From Pleurostoma richardsiae (lineage: Eukaryota; Ascomycota; Sordariomycetes; Calosphaeriales; Pleurostomataceae), in contig JANBVO010000002.1 in the NCBI GenBank assembly GCA_030052745.1, positions 992,001-1,056,000 on the forward strand: a DNA stretch of 64,000 nt, written 5' to 3'. This document shows positions 9,123 to 20,417 of this stretch, piece by piece. The notes below the pieces were generated by a model. The model did not search any database, was not told where the DNA came from, and saw only the letters and a list, made by a program, of their open reading frames with translations. Within the stretch, counting starts at the first letter, position 1. Each line of letters opens with the position of its first letter. A program made the position numbers and the translations under genes.

Positions 9123-12100
9123 ATGGCGGATTTTCTAGGTGACTGGGTCCCGCCGCGCCGGGCCGCCCCGCGGCACATCTCACCGGCGACGGACGTGGAC
9201 AGTACCTCCAGATCACTCTATAGCGACTTTGCCTCCGATGTCTCCAATGGCCCTGAGCAACCAAGCTTTCCTGAAGCAGCACATGCGGATTCAGATCACT
9301 CCGACTCAGACCAGTCTGAATCTGCCGCATCTGACCAAGGCGGGCCTGATCCTTTCGAATGGGACCTGCACGATAATGACGAGGAGATTCGCCCCACGAC
9401 GGTCGCACTCGGGTTGAGTAAAGATTATGTCCGGAACTGGGGACCAGCTGACGCCTTTCGCGAGTTTTACCAGAATTGGTAATCGGCATTGATCCCTTCC
9501 CATTCTTCCAGCGTGCTTCGTTCACTCACGCATGTCTCTGAGCAGGAAAGACGCCATCGTGACCACATTCAACCTCGACCCTCGCTCCTTCAAGCCGCAA
9601 TGGAAAGAGACCCGGAACGAGATTCAAATCACTATGCGACGAGAGGTTCCGGTCGCTGGCCGACGACCTGACGAGGAGCTTCTCGGATATATTCGCTTCA
9701 AGAAGAAAGAAGGGAGCCTCGAACTGTCTAATTTCAGTGCCAAGCTTGAGATGCGCAATCTGGCCCTCGGTGGCGGCACCAAGTCCCAGCAAGACAACAC
9801 CGCCGGCGTTCATGGTGAGGGGTTCAAGATAGCATCTTTGGTGATGCTTCGGAGCAGTTACGCTGTTCGTATCAGCTCTACCTCGCATTACTGGAACTTC
9901 GGCCTGCGCGGCATGTACAGGGATAGGCTCTACTGTAGGATCACGGCGGCAAAGCCCGATGTTATTCGCCGAAACAGGGAGATTGCCGCATTCGAAGCAA
10001 GCAGCCCCAGGAACAGTCTCACCCCGCGAGTGTGGCAAGATGTGACTGTTAAGATCTCCAAAGGCCGCAATGGGCTTAAAATCACAGAAGACAGTGTACG
10101 CAAGTGGTTCAAGGTCTCGATTGACCTGGTTGGCCCACGGCCCGACAGCGTTATCCGCGCGGACCATGGAGATCTCATCCTAGATGAGGCCTTCGCTAGC
10201 AAAATCTTTCTGAAGGGACTCCGCGTGGACGGGCAGGGCCCCGATGGAAGGGAATATATCCTCGGCTACAATTTTGCCACAGGGGCCATCAATCGCGACA
10301 GGGAGCGGCTGATGAATAAGCGACAGGAGGCCTCGATGGTGGCCAGCATGTGGGAGCGGGCCATCTTAGATGGACCGGAAGATGTCATCAGGAGATACAT
10401 TCAACTATTCCGCGATCATGAGGACAGTCCTGACATCGCCCTCGCGGAGAGAGTAGTGTCTGAGCGCGTGGCCACAAGAATGTGGGCTCAATTGCGGGCA
10501 GATGAACCGGACGTTTTTTTCTACTCAGAGGACAGCCTTTCACAGTCCGACCAGGTGAGCACACGTCTCGGGGGCGTTGGATGTTATCGTTTGAGAATCC
10601 GGCGCTAACCGATAAATCTGAAAAGGTCACCATCATTCTCGCGAATATTAAGAAGAAGCCTGAGAGAGCGCCTGCAGCCCTCTGGAAAGTGCTTCGGAAG
10701 TATCGCCTCGCCAAGACGCCAGAAGAGGAGAGACGTGATCTCTTCAAATCCTGTGAGCGTGTCGAGGCAATTACAGACATCTTCGGCGCCAACGTCCTGA
10801 GAATGTTGAAATGCGCTATGCTTCTCGACACACGGCTCGAGGAAATCAAGTTTCAGGTGGTTAAAGGAGGCGAGACCGGACTCGATCTAATCTACAAGGA
10901 AGAAGAGAAATTTATCCTCCTTCACAGTAAATGGCTCGATTTCGACGAAACGCATAAGCAAGTCTTCTGCGACTTCTCTGAGCTGTCGCAGGAGGTGGAA
11001 ATGAGAGGATTCTCCTGCGACCATGTGGTTGAGGACCTAATCGAACTCGTCATCGGAGAAGTCGATGGCGCCCTTGGTATTGCTCCTGCCGAGGCCAAGA
11101 CAATTCGACAGCTCGCACGCGAACGCATCCGCCAGACGCCTCGTAGAGTGAGCGTATCACCGACGCCGAAGTGTGGGGAGCTCCAGGTGAGATGGGTCGG
11201 CAACGAGAGCGGCATCGTTGCCAGAGACCACCCATCCAAGATATTCTACGATGTTATCTTGCACAGGATTAGCTCCTGCCGTGAGAAACGAGAGCAGTTA
11301 CTTTACCAATGCTGTAAGTATTCTCCCCGCTTCTCGATTGCACACTTCTTCTGACCTTCTGCAGCTCGAAACGGAGATGGAGAGATCAGTCCAGCCTGTG
11401 GGTGTGAGCGGCAGACGATATGTCTACGCAGCTGCAGAGCCATATTCAGCGGTCTCGACCCTCGCGAAGAATATTTCCCGATGGTAGCCCGAAGTGGTGC
11501 CAAGACTTTCTTTGGATGGCCGCCGAGAGAAATGGTCCCGCGATTGTACGAGGACGACATGACGGCCCAAGAGGAGGCCGAGTCGCAGATTGATTCCCGA
11601 GGCACTTCCACGCCTGCCTCCAGTCTTGACACTCCTGGATTTATGGCTTTCCCCTCTGACTCCATGAGAGGTTCGCGCCAGGAATCCGCGGAGCTTGAAT
11701 ATGGTTACAGCCATGACAACGATGATACAGGGTATATCGAGGCACGCAGCAACACAGCTCATTGTGACGCGGTGGTAAATAGTGTGCACTCCCCGTCGCA
11801 TAACGGCCAAGGACTCCAATTGCAAGCCCATGACAAGGAAAGCTGGGAAGAGTTGCATCAAGACGTCAAGGATTGGCAAAAGTGGTATACGACGGACTTA
11901 CCAAGGATCGTGCCTGAGCTCTTCTACATGTCTCCGACAAAGAGCCAATGTAATGTAAGTTCCCATGACCACAACAACTTTGACAACTGATTAACGGCGT
12001 AAAGAGTCCGAACATATATATGGATTCGAGTATACTCTGCGAGCGGTTAGGCTGCAAGTTCGAAAGAGACTCTTATGTACGCTTTCGGTTAGATTCCAAC

Positions 12101-13867
12101 ATGCGGGAGCATATTGCTTTGATCCACGAGATACACAGCGGCGCAGATGGCTGCGCAATGGAGTCCCCTCATTTCACGGCAACGGTATATTCGTTTCTCG
12201 AGGCAGATCCATTATTTCGGGATCCAAGCCTCCCGGCAGACGCGGAGCCAATCCACCGAGGTCACGGGGAGCTTCTCCTACACTTTTCTTCTTTGGAAAA
12301 TATGGGAAGTCAATCCGATTCTCTATTGATCGATATGGATGATATCATCGAGGCGAAGGTTCTATCACCAGACTTCGAGGTCGTCCATTGTGCCCCATCC
12401 CCGAGAGGTGAGAAGGCGCTCGAGGAAGACAAACCACCTAATGATATCTGCTAACGTTAACACACTAGACGAGAACGACGATACGCCATTTTGCCGTTTT
12501 GCACGGACAGCCAGTACTGACGCCATCACTCTCGTGCCCTTGGCACCCCATCTTCTTAAACGCCAGGACCGCTGGAGGCCAAAAGGCTTGAGCGACCCTA
12601 CTATGCCTTTCGTTATCGACCTGACTCCGAACGTCTTGGGCCCCTTGGAGGGTTTCACAGAGTCGGGCTGTGGCGCACTGCTCGGAATTGGATTCGATCC
12701 CGAGCGCGATATGTCATGGAGGGTTAGTCATCCGAACCCCGACCTCTACTCTGTTCGCGGACTAACAAGGCTCAATAGGTTCGCTATCCAGGCTGCAAGG
12801 TCTTCGACGGGCTGCCAGAGGATGTGTTCAGCGACTGGGCTGCCGGCGAGCTGTTACCACCGGAACGGCCGCCCCCTGGTCACCCAGTGATCGTGTTGGC
12901 GTCGGGGGAGAACACGAATTTCCGGTTAAGAGCCGGAAACGATAAAATGCCATCGCTGGAGAAGTTCCTTGCACCACTTCGTGCCCTTGAAGGTGTCGTA
13001 GATTCGTCTTTTAACCCAGACTTTGGTGTCTTGCAGATGTCCCCGTCCCTGCTCGAGCCCTTGGCAGTAAAAGGCCTCTCAACCAGCATCTTGAGACTCC
13101 TGGAGCGGAAATACATAATGCGTCTCAAACTCGTGAACCATCTTGATCATGGGCTTCTCCAGGATCGCAGAGTGCTTGTCGTCGTCGCATCACGATTCTC
13201 AGGGCTAGTCAGTGTGCCTCTCCAGCCATACACGAGCACGGGCCCTGACTCTGTCAGGCTGGCAAAGAAAGTCGGAGATATTATCGGCGAGCTGAGGTTC
13301 AAGAACACCCGTGTGAGCGAGGGAGGCAGTGCAGGCTTTGTGTCCTCTCTGGTCCCTGACCGGGAAGACGACAACGGTTTTCCTTCAAGATATATCTATA
13401 ATCACCGGACGGGGGAACACATGGCGCCGGCCGCGGAAATGGGCATTCCGCCTCGCATTGTCGGCATGGATGATGACACTGTCCTTCTCTCTTGGGATTG
13501 TCATCAGCCTCCTTATCATCGGGGTGAGTGGAATTCTCTGATCACCTACTTGATAATCCCCAGATCTACTGACTCACCAGATGCAGACCGCGGAGATAAG
13601 CTCACACCGCGAGAGATTGCGAGATTGCTACACTTCAAAGACGATTTCGTATTGTACGGCTCTGTGGAATCACAGTATAGGGAGATGCTCGCAGCACAAC
13701 CGCCCAGTCTCTCCCAGGCCATTGCGGAGAATATCCTCAAGGTTGCCAAACTATCACGGAGAATCGAGATTCCAGCTGTGCGCGTTGGTGCTACACGCAA
13801 CAAGAGGGCCAGGGTGGAGGATGACGATGGACCAGATGGTGTCTCAGAGGAAAGAATTCACTCATGA
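9123..13867 (+). CDS. GHKL (HSP90/MORC-like) ATPase fused to a C5-DNA-methyltransferase-like domain
   Basis: Eight exons: 9123-9478, 9546-10554, 10626-11313, 11365-11954, 12005-12407, 12469-12722, 12779-13523, 13581-13867; 4332 nt, 1443 aa. After an acidic Ser/Asp-rich head, the GHKL N-box REFYQNWKDA (residues 113-122) spans the first intron; LALGGGTKS and GVHGEGFKIA (206-215) form the ATP lid region. The usual D-X-G-X-G is replaced by SNFSAKL. The middle has a Cys cluster near 696-708 and a C2H2-like segment just after exon 5 begins. The C-terminal 380 residues follow C5-methyltransferase order: FVIDLTPN..GFTESG (motif I, about 1066), VRYPGC, ASGENTNFR (motif IV position, about 1141), HGLLQDRR (motif VIII, about 1225), KLTPREIARL (motif IX), then PPSLSQAIAENI (motif X). 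The catalytic PCQ is absent. ATPase and chromatin roles are inferred. The last intron (13524-13580) is in frame and could be retained. Confidence 0.8.
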
Positions 13868-14649
13868 TGCTGTCAAACGTCTCAAATGTCTTGTCGAATC
13901 AGTTAGGCTCGCTACGTCAGGTATTAAGACGAACATAATGCCCGCGGTTCCCGATTAGTATCTCCTATCAGAGTTCGAAAACTTGATCGCAGAGCTTTAT
14001 CGCCTTAGTTCTACCGAGACTTCCAGAATCTAGATAACCTCGGCCAGCAATCTACAGACAAAGGATAGGTAGATATATGACATGGATTTTCTATAAGATT
14101 AGAAGCTACGAAGGGTATAATAGTATTGGACTATTATTGATATAGTAGTATACTATTTACAAATAGCATCCTTAGAAAATTTAGGCTGTTAAATATATCT
14201 ACACGCTTGCGCATCGCATTTCATGAACTTGGACCTCTCAACAGATTGGGCTCTTCCGTCAGTAAGAACGCGTATAGAAGTGCCTCATCTCACCAAGGTT
14301 GACGCCTTTTTTTCATGCCTGAGAGGAACCTGAAATTACTGTGGCAAGAGCAAGGTGACCGAGGCTATCGGGAGGGTAAGCCTGATAACTGAGGTCCATC
14401 GGGCTTTTTCACTTTATTGTCACTTGCTTCTCTTCTCCCCACCCATCCCTAACTTTCGCTCCTGATTCTATCTTTGAAGCACCCATCTCTTCCCGGTGCT
14501 CTCGTTCGACATCTTCACAAAGGTGGTCTCTCGTACGCCACATAACCAGCACCTCAACGGACCAGCGTTACCAAAAGCCGTCTTCTTCCTGACTCAGCTT
14601 AACTCCGAACAACTTGGAAATTGATACCTCCACGGTTCACACCATCGAC
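13868..14649. other. Intergenic with an AT-rich block at 14040-14210
   Basis: No gene is seen. A roughly 170-base AT-rich block, with ATAGTAGTATACTATT-like near-palindromes, stands out against the GC-balanced surroundings. The last 250 bases are pyrimidine-rich (CTTCTCTTCTCC) as expected for a fungal promoter of a highly expressed gene. Confidence 0.5.
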
Positions 14650-15183
14650 ATGGAGGGCAAGACAAGCGGACCTGCCAACAAGCTGGGCCTTTCCCAGCGT
14701 GAGCTTGAACTCGTCGCCGCCTTGTTCTTGGGCACGAAAGAGGCAGAGCCTACGGTAAGCTTGGGGGAGACAGCCTAAAGGCTTCAGTTCTGTGGGGTGT
14801 TATGCAGTTCATCAGCTGACATCTTTCGTCTCTCTCAGTTCGACTGGGACAAGGTCGCCGGGTTCGCTGGATACAAGACTGGTGAATCTGCCCGGACCAG
14901 CTCCGTCGTTCTCCGCAAGAAGCTTCAGGCCATCTGCGCTGCCGGTCCCGGTGGCAACTGGAAGGACCAGGCTGAAGTTGCCGCCAGCACCCCCCGAAAG
15001 CGAAAGGGCGTCGCGGATGGTGCCAGCCCCGGCCCCTCGAGCCAAGCCACGCCCACTCGTTCAATCAAGAAAGTCAAGCGGGAGACAGTCAAGCGCGAGG
15101 CGGCTATTAAACAGGAGGACGAGGATATTGCCGGCGCCAGGGAGACATGTGCTGCAGGGCAGAAAATGGAAAAACAGTGCTAG
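14650..15183 (+). CDS. Small basic nuclear-type protein (paralogue of 41530 gene)
   Basis: Two exons (14650-14754, 14839-15183; 84-nt intron) give 149 aa. The N-terminus has LSQRELELVAALF, then exon 2 starts with FDWDKVAGFAGYKTGESA and VVLRKKLQAI. The C-terminal half is Lys/Arg/Pro/Ser-rich with KRKGVAD and KKVKRETVKRE, resembling nuclear localisation and DNA or chromatin contacts. The same arrangement, including a phase-0 intron just before the conserved aromatic/acidic-K-x-A-G-Y block, is found in the gene at 41530. I do not recognise a named domain. The pattern resembles many small fungal basic proteins of histone-H1-like composition. Role in chromatin is inferred from composition only. 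Start chosen as the first ATG after a long pyrimidine-rich leader. Confidence 0.7.
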
Positions 15184-15700
15184 ATACATCCTCATGGCCG
15201 CCGCACGCCTCTGGTCAGATGTTGCATGACTTTGTGGCCGGACACTAGATGGAAAACATGTCAGTGTCCGAGGAGGAATGAACGGGCCATGTAACACCTT
15301 CCTATGCTGCTTTTAGCTGCTCGAGTCTTTTGACAGGACCTGACTGTTGGCTGCGTGCATATCTTGAGGCCGACAATGTCAATGGAGGAAGCAAGCCTTG
15401 GGAACAAGCCATAGTCATTTTAGGGATTACCTTACCATATCCGTGGGCTTTTATAGACACGGGGCACCCGTGACCGTATTACACGCTCCTGCACTTGGTA
15501 CTTAGGTACTTCGCTAGTGACCTTCCATATATGGAGACTGAGGTTCCCCCGAATAATCCTTAACGTAGCTGTGCCACGACCACTTTTCCGACCTAAACTC
15601 TCCCTGGTCCTGTCAAGCGTAACAGGATCCGCGACTGACTCAGTCCTTCCTCCAAGCAGCACATCACCCTGCCGAACTATATCGCTCACCTTTGCTTGCA
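15184..15700. other. Intergenic, no gene seen
   Basis: Contains a GGTACTTAGGTACTT stretch near 15497, the kind of GTAC-rich repeat also seen near 33525 and 53180. No coding sequence recognised. Confidence 0.4.
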
Positions 15701-17130
15701 ATGGAACAGGTATTTATTTGCTTGGAGTCCAATAATATCCGCTTTTATTGACCGACTGTTGGCTGATCTGTAAATACCAGAGTCATCCGATTGCGTCTCT
15801 CCTTGGGTGTCCTGAGGATGTGTGTCGCCTAATACTGGAACACCTCTCCCAAGCTGATCTCCGTAGCATATGCCTTGTCCACAGGCAGCTGCGTACCATC
15901 GCTGAACCGTATCTGTATTCGGAGATCACGTTCGATTGGAAAGAATCCCAGCCTCACCCCATCACGTCACTACTGCGCAGCATCTTATGCCGGCCTCAGC
16001 TGGCTGCCTACGTCCGCTCGGTCTCGTTAGTCGGAGCTTCCTTTTACCAGACTTGGTACAAAGGAAAAGCTCCCAAGATTCCAGTATCCGAATCTGAGCT
16101 GGAGGAACCTGTCGCATTCGTGGCGAAGACCAGGGTTCCTTATCGCGACACCTGGCTAGAAGAGCTGCGGAACGGCACAATGGAGGCATTTGTCGCCGTC
16201 TTGATATCTCAACCACTACGCCTCAATCGGCTCTTCATCGGACCTGACTTCTTCAAGGAAAGCCGAATTGTAGGCTCGGTGTTGCGATCGGCGCTCATTG
16301 AGACCATTGACTACGGGCTGCGACCAGATTTCGGACATCTAGAGACAGTGTCCTTGGAACGGTATGACGACTTTTACCACCGTACGAACATCAGGGATCC
16401 GGCCGACGTTCTTCCTGTGTTCTACTTGTCGTCAGTTAAGCGCATCTCTGCTTCGATCGACAACCCAGTCACCTTCTCGTGGCCAGCGAAACATCCACCG
16501 TCTTGCGCGAGTCTCCGTTCGCTGAAACTAACCTTTATACGGGAGCCTTTTCTTCCTCAGCTGCTATCAGTCGCAAATCAGCTCGAGTCCTTCGAGTGGG
16601 AGTGGTACTATAGCCCGCACTTTGTGGGCGACGTTCACACGCCCGTCATCGATCTGACCCAGCTAAACGCAGCATTGTCTTACGCCCGAAACACACTGAC
16701 AGAACTTGTCGTCTCGGCCGTGAGCGAATCAGACGGTGTCGACTTTCCTCCCCTTAGAATCCAGGGCTCCTTCGAGTGGATAAGCCGATTCGGCAAACTG
16801 AGGAAGTTTACGGTCCCGCTCACAGTCCTCATGGGATTCTCGGCCGACATGACTAGGCGGATAGATGAGTTCCTCCCCCGGAGCCTCGAGTTTCTGACCA
16901 TAACGGATGACTTGTGCCTACAAATGGACTACACCTGGGAAGACCACGAGATCTTCAGCGTACTTGAGTCATGGCTAGAGCACTTTCATACTTCCACACC
17001 GCGTCTCCGCGGGATAGCGCTTCCGCTTACAGCCGTCACGGATTGGGAGTGGAACCAGACTACCAAGGATGACCTTCGGGCGCTAGGTGCCAAAGTCGGG
17101 ATTGAGGTGGAAATAACTAAGATTGAGTAG
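15701..17130 (+). CDS. F-box-like protein
   Basis: About 452 aa. The long exon has no ATG before the F-box, but a nine-base exon ATGGAACAG (15701-15709) followed by GTATTT and an acceptor TACCAG ending at 15780 supplies a start in the right phase (71-nt intron), giving MEQ joined to SHPIASLLG. The F-box-like region is LGCPEDVCRLILEHL..DLRSICLVHRQLRTIAEPYLY (about residues 10-50), the usual place. The rest looks like a degenerate leucine-rich solenoid, as in many fungal F-box proteins. Family knowledge: F-box proteins bring substrates to SCF ubiquitin ligases. The target is unknown. No membrane or export signal. Confidence 0.75.
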
Positions 17131-17346
17131 ACATGGCTAGGTAGACTCGATGAAGTTGGAGGATAAATGCCGAAAGTACCATCTTTACTCGCCCTCCTTA
17201 TCCCCTCTAGGCCGCACATCAAGCGTGAGTCGTCCCAAAGTGCTGATTTCAAGTATCTGCGTTGTCCGGGAGAGGCAGAGGAGGCGCAACGCCGACGGCA
17301 TCTGAGGAGTCGGATGGCCGACAGCAGCGCAATCCTCGCTAGGCGG

Positions 17347-18207
17347 CTAATAGCGTCTAATCGTGGAGCACAGTTGGATTTGGTCGATTACTGCCACTCC
17401 TCCGGCGACAGTTGTCAGATCATAGGCCGCCGGGGCGATCGTCCTATCGAGTACCCTTAAATTTTCAGAAGCCACGAACAAGTTGCATCCCCAAGTGTCC
17501 TTGAAGAGTCATCAGTGCTAGCGTCAAACAAGGCTGCAAAGGTAAAGGGGGTTTTATCAGCTTACCCGTTGTGGATCTCCACATGGATCCGTAGCCCGAA
17601 GGTCCGCATTGCGAGACGGCTTCGTCACTGCGGCGACCCTTGCCGACTGGAGTGGTAGGTCGGTTGTTTCAGAGAAGAAGTATAAATGCGCCGCCATCTG
17701 CTCGGAACATTTACCATCGGTCCTGTGTGTCTTGTCTGAGTTCATCACCCCATCATCTCTCCAGACAGTCTGGCAGAGCTGAAGGCTACTGAGAACCGGG
17801 GTGGATGGGTAGTTGTACGAGAACGATGTAGGTCCCTTCTGTGAGGAGGCGAGGATCAGCTGGTTGCCCCAGGCCAGGACCGCCATGGCCGAGGGCGTGT
17901 TCCTGGGGTTGATCTGGTACTGTGCCAGATCTGGGGCCATCTCGTTGTATGCGTCGAAGGCGATTTGCCACAACTGCGCATCGGTGATCTGGCTGACGGG
18001 CTGGTTGAACGTGAGGTGGCTACTCCATGCCCAGTTCCGTGGGACCTGCGGTCCCGTGTTTGAAAGTGCAGTCGGCCATGTTGTTGCGAGCGAGTAGTCG
18101 AGGGTTACTCCCAGGGGTCCCAGAGGCCTCCTAGGCGTACTAAGATCGTATGCATAAAGCCCGTAGCTCAAGAGATGCCAGAGAAATAACTTGAACAACC
18201 CGCCCAT
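17347..18207 (-). CDS. Secreted protein with deaminase-like zinc signature
   Basis: Two exons (17566-18207, 17347-17499; 66-nt intron) give 264 aa. The N-terminus MGGLFKLFLWHLLSYGLYA looks like a signal peptide, so export is likely. The body contains HRTDGKCSEQMAAHL (residues 161-175) and, spanning the intron, DPCGDPQR then DTWGCNLF (207-222). A C-x-E motif followed by P-C and a later Cys is the zinc-site pattern of cytidine-deaminase-fold proteins; this reading is inference. The spacing between PC and the last Cys (ten residues) is longer than in standard enzymes. The splice at 17500/17565 is chosen because it brings in WGC; the other acceptor gives a meaningless tail. The ATG at 18207 is preferred to one at 18252, which would precede the signal peptide. 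Substrate unknown. Confidence 0.68.
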
Positions 18208-20417
18208 GTTTGTGCTGAAAACGGTTGGCGGCAAACTTAAGAGAACGGCCAAGTATCGCCAGGTTCAGCGATCCACCGCACGCCAGCAGTGGTAGGTAAA
18301 CTACTTATGAGTCTTCATCTGTGGCCAGGGTTCCTATTAGACCTGATGTTTGTTCCTCCGCCCTGGCCCCGTCCGGATAAGAAGTAGATGAGCTCTGCAA
18401 AATGGCAACAATATGTACCCAGTGGGAATACCCAGTCGGGGCACGTATACCTTAATTCCGCCCCCTCAGAGACAAGACCAACAGCGCGCGACATCTTATC
18501 ATGAGAGCATGAAAAGCGCCGTGTGTGCGATCGGTGACATGGAGCTCCTATCCGGCCCCCATGTCGCTTCTAGGGTCGAGGGAATACAATAGTGACGTAC
18601 TCAGGCATGTCTAACTCAAGACCCAGTTACATACATGCCCATGGTTCCACTCCTGCAGCACTCAATAGTAGGATGCACAACACGCGATGCGCAATTGAGG
18701 ATTACACTAAAACCACTCACTGATCCGGGTTCCCTCCACAAAGAGGTAGACCCTCCGCTTGTGCATAAAGTTAGAGTTAACCTATTCCTGGCCTGCAGAT
18801 CCAAAGCCGGCCCGTCTAAGTCAGCCAGTCAGAAGCTGTCGTGTAAGCGCCCAACTATATCGGCGCAAGACTCAGCATCGGAGTGCTCGGGCTGAGGTGT
18901 GGGCTGTAAGTTAAAGTAACCATATGATAGCTGGAAGAGATAATTTTGCATGAGATCTATCCGGGCACTTGTCTTGAGATTGAAAATCTACTAACTCTTA
19001 TAGAGTATAAAAATAAAACGGAGGAGGGAGAGGGGCGGGCCTCGACGGGGAGCTCAAGCAATAGAAAAGGCAAAGAAAGGGAGTCGATGCGGGGTCATGG
19101 TCCGCTCGGGAAGAGGAGAAAAGCCCAGCGGGATATTGCTAACGTGCGGTTCCCGAGACGATCGTCTTCACGGACATATTCCGTGCTTCCGTGTGACTAG
19201 GAACACATCCAGGTAGCAAGAACCCACATTTGCATCCGCATATCGTGCGGCAGTGCGTTCGTGGAAGAGGTCTTTCATGCCTCCGTGGTCCTAGATTAGC
19301 TCTTCATCCAGTCTCTGTACATGGAAGGATTCGACAGAGAATCCTGTCGCTACTTTTCCGAGGCGCCTAGATGGCCACCCTTGCTACCTCGACCAAAATG
19401 TAACTCATACTCGGGACAGGGTTTTGCTCCAGGAGGATTTCGGGGTCTCATCGCCCTGAAATGCCCCTTCGTTCTTCTTGTAATTTCTGTGAATTGAGTC
19501 TACAGATATTGGATTCCAGGTTCCAAACTTTCTGCTTATATCCCTCAATTCTTCCTGATCAGACTGCTGCAAGGGAGGAAGCATGAACTCAGGCTCCTTC
19601 TGAGCCTGTTCCAGCAGGCCTTGGAACTCGCTGCTGGGGTCTGGAAAAAAGGATAAAGAGAGAGTTTCCGGGACAACCTTTGTGGGGCTTGATCTTTCCA
19701 GTAGTTACGGAAACCAACAGCCCAACAAACCACTACGGTATAAGTTCATTCTTTATCGTGAGGGTTACACACTAGTCACCTCCGTTAGATCCGCTGCATA
19801 GGCCTTTTGAGTAACTGGACTAGCAGATGCATTGCAACCTGAGTAACCATAATGGCCCGGTCATAGATCCTTTGAGGGCGGGAAGTCCAATCATCTATAC
19901 CGAGGTAGCTGATAAGACCAGGAACGTGAGAGTCCACCATTGCATATTGTACAGTAGTCTAAGGGTATCTCTCTTTCGCATCCTTTGCCAAGACCCGCGC
20001 TACAGCATGCAGTCGGGTGACTGTAGAGCTAGACCAACGAACTCCCTTATATGGAAGGAGCTGAGCTTAGCTGACCTCGAAATCATACCTAGTCAGTATT
20101 AATGGACATAACCTCGGACTCATGGCGGAATATGTGCGTGAAGGGTCTTAGCATGGAGGGTTCATCCTTGTATTCATCGTCCTACTCGAGGTTTGGGTTG
20201 TCAAGGGTGTAAGTTCAAGGCAGGTTTGAGATGTAGACCAGTGTGTTTTCCCAGTCTCTGACACTGTATCTCTATCGAGGCTACGAGACCAGCTGAGCTC
20301 ATCAGTGCTATCATCTACACTATATAACGTAGTGTGGAAGGGGTTCTTGGCTGTCCCAGGTTGCTCTTGTTCACCCCCTCTTCGACATCATAACCTCCAT
20401 CATCTACTCAGCCCGTC
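18208..20417. other. 2.2 kb intergenic region, no gene recognised
   Basis: Only short frames without resemblance are present. A purine-rich stretch (19015-19110, GGAGGGAGAGGGG and AAAGAAAGGGAG) lies in the middle. A TATA-like CACTATATAACG sits near 20320, about 100 bases upstream of the SGNH gene start. Confidence 0.4.

Noticed and set aside
9532-10608. Separate gene starting at the Met before SLSRKDAIV
   Set aside because: This Met lies in the intron 9479-9545. Splicing upstream completes the GHKL N-box across the junction.
18946-19200. Purine-rich frame that could be a transposon remnant
   Set aside because: No terminal repeats, target duplication or transposase motifs visible.
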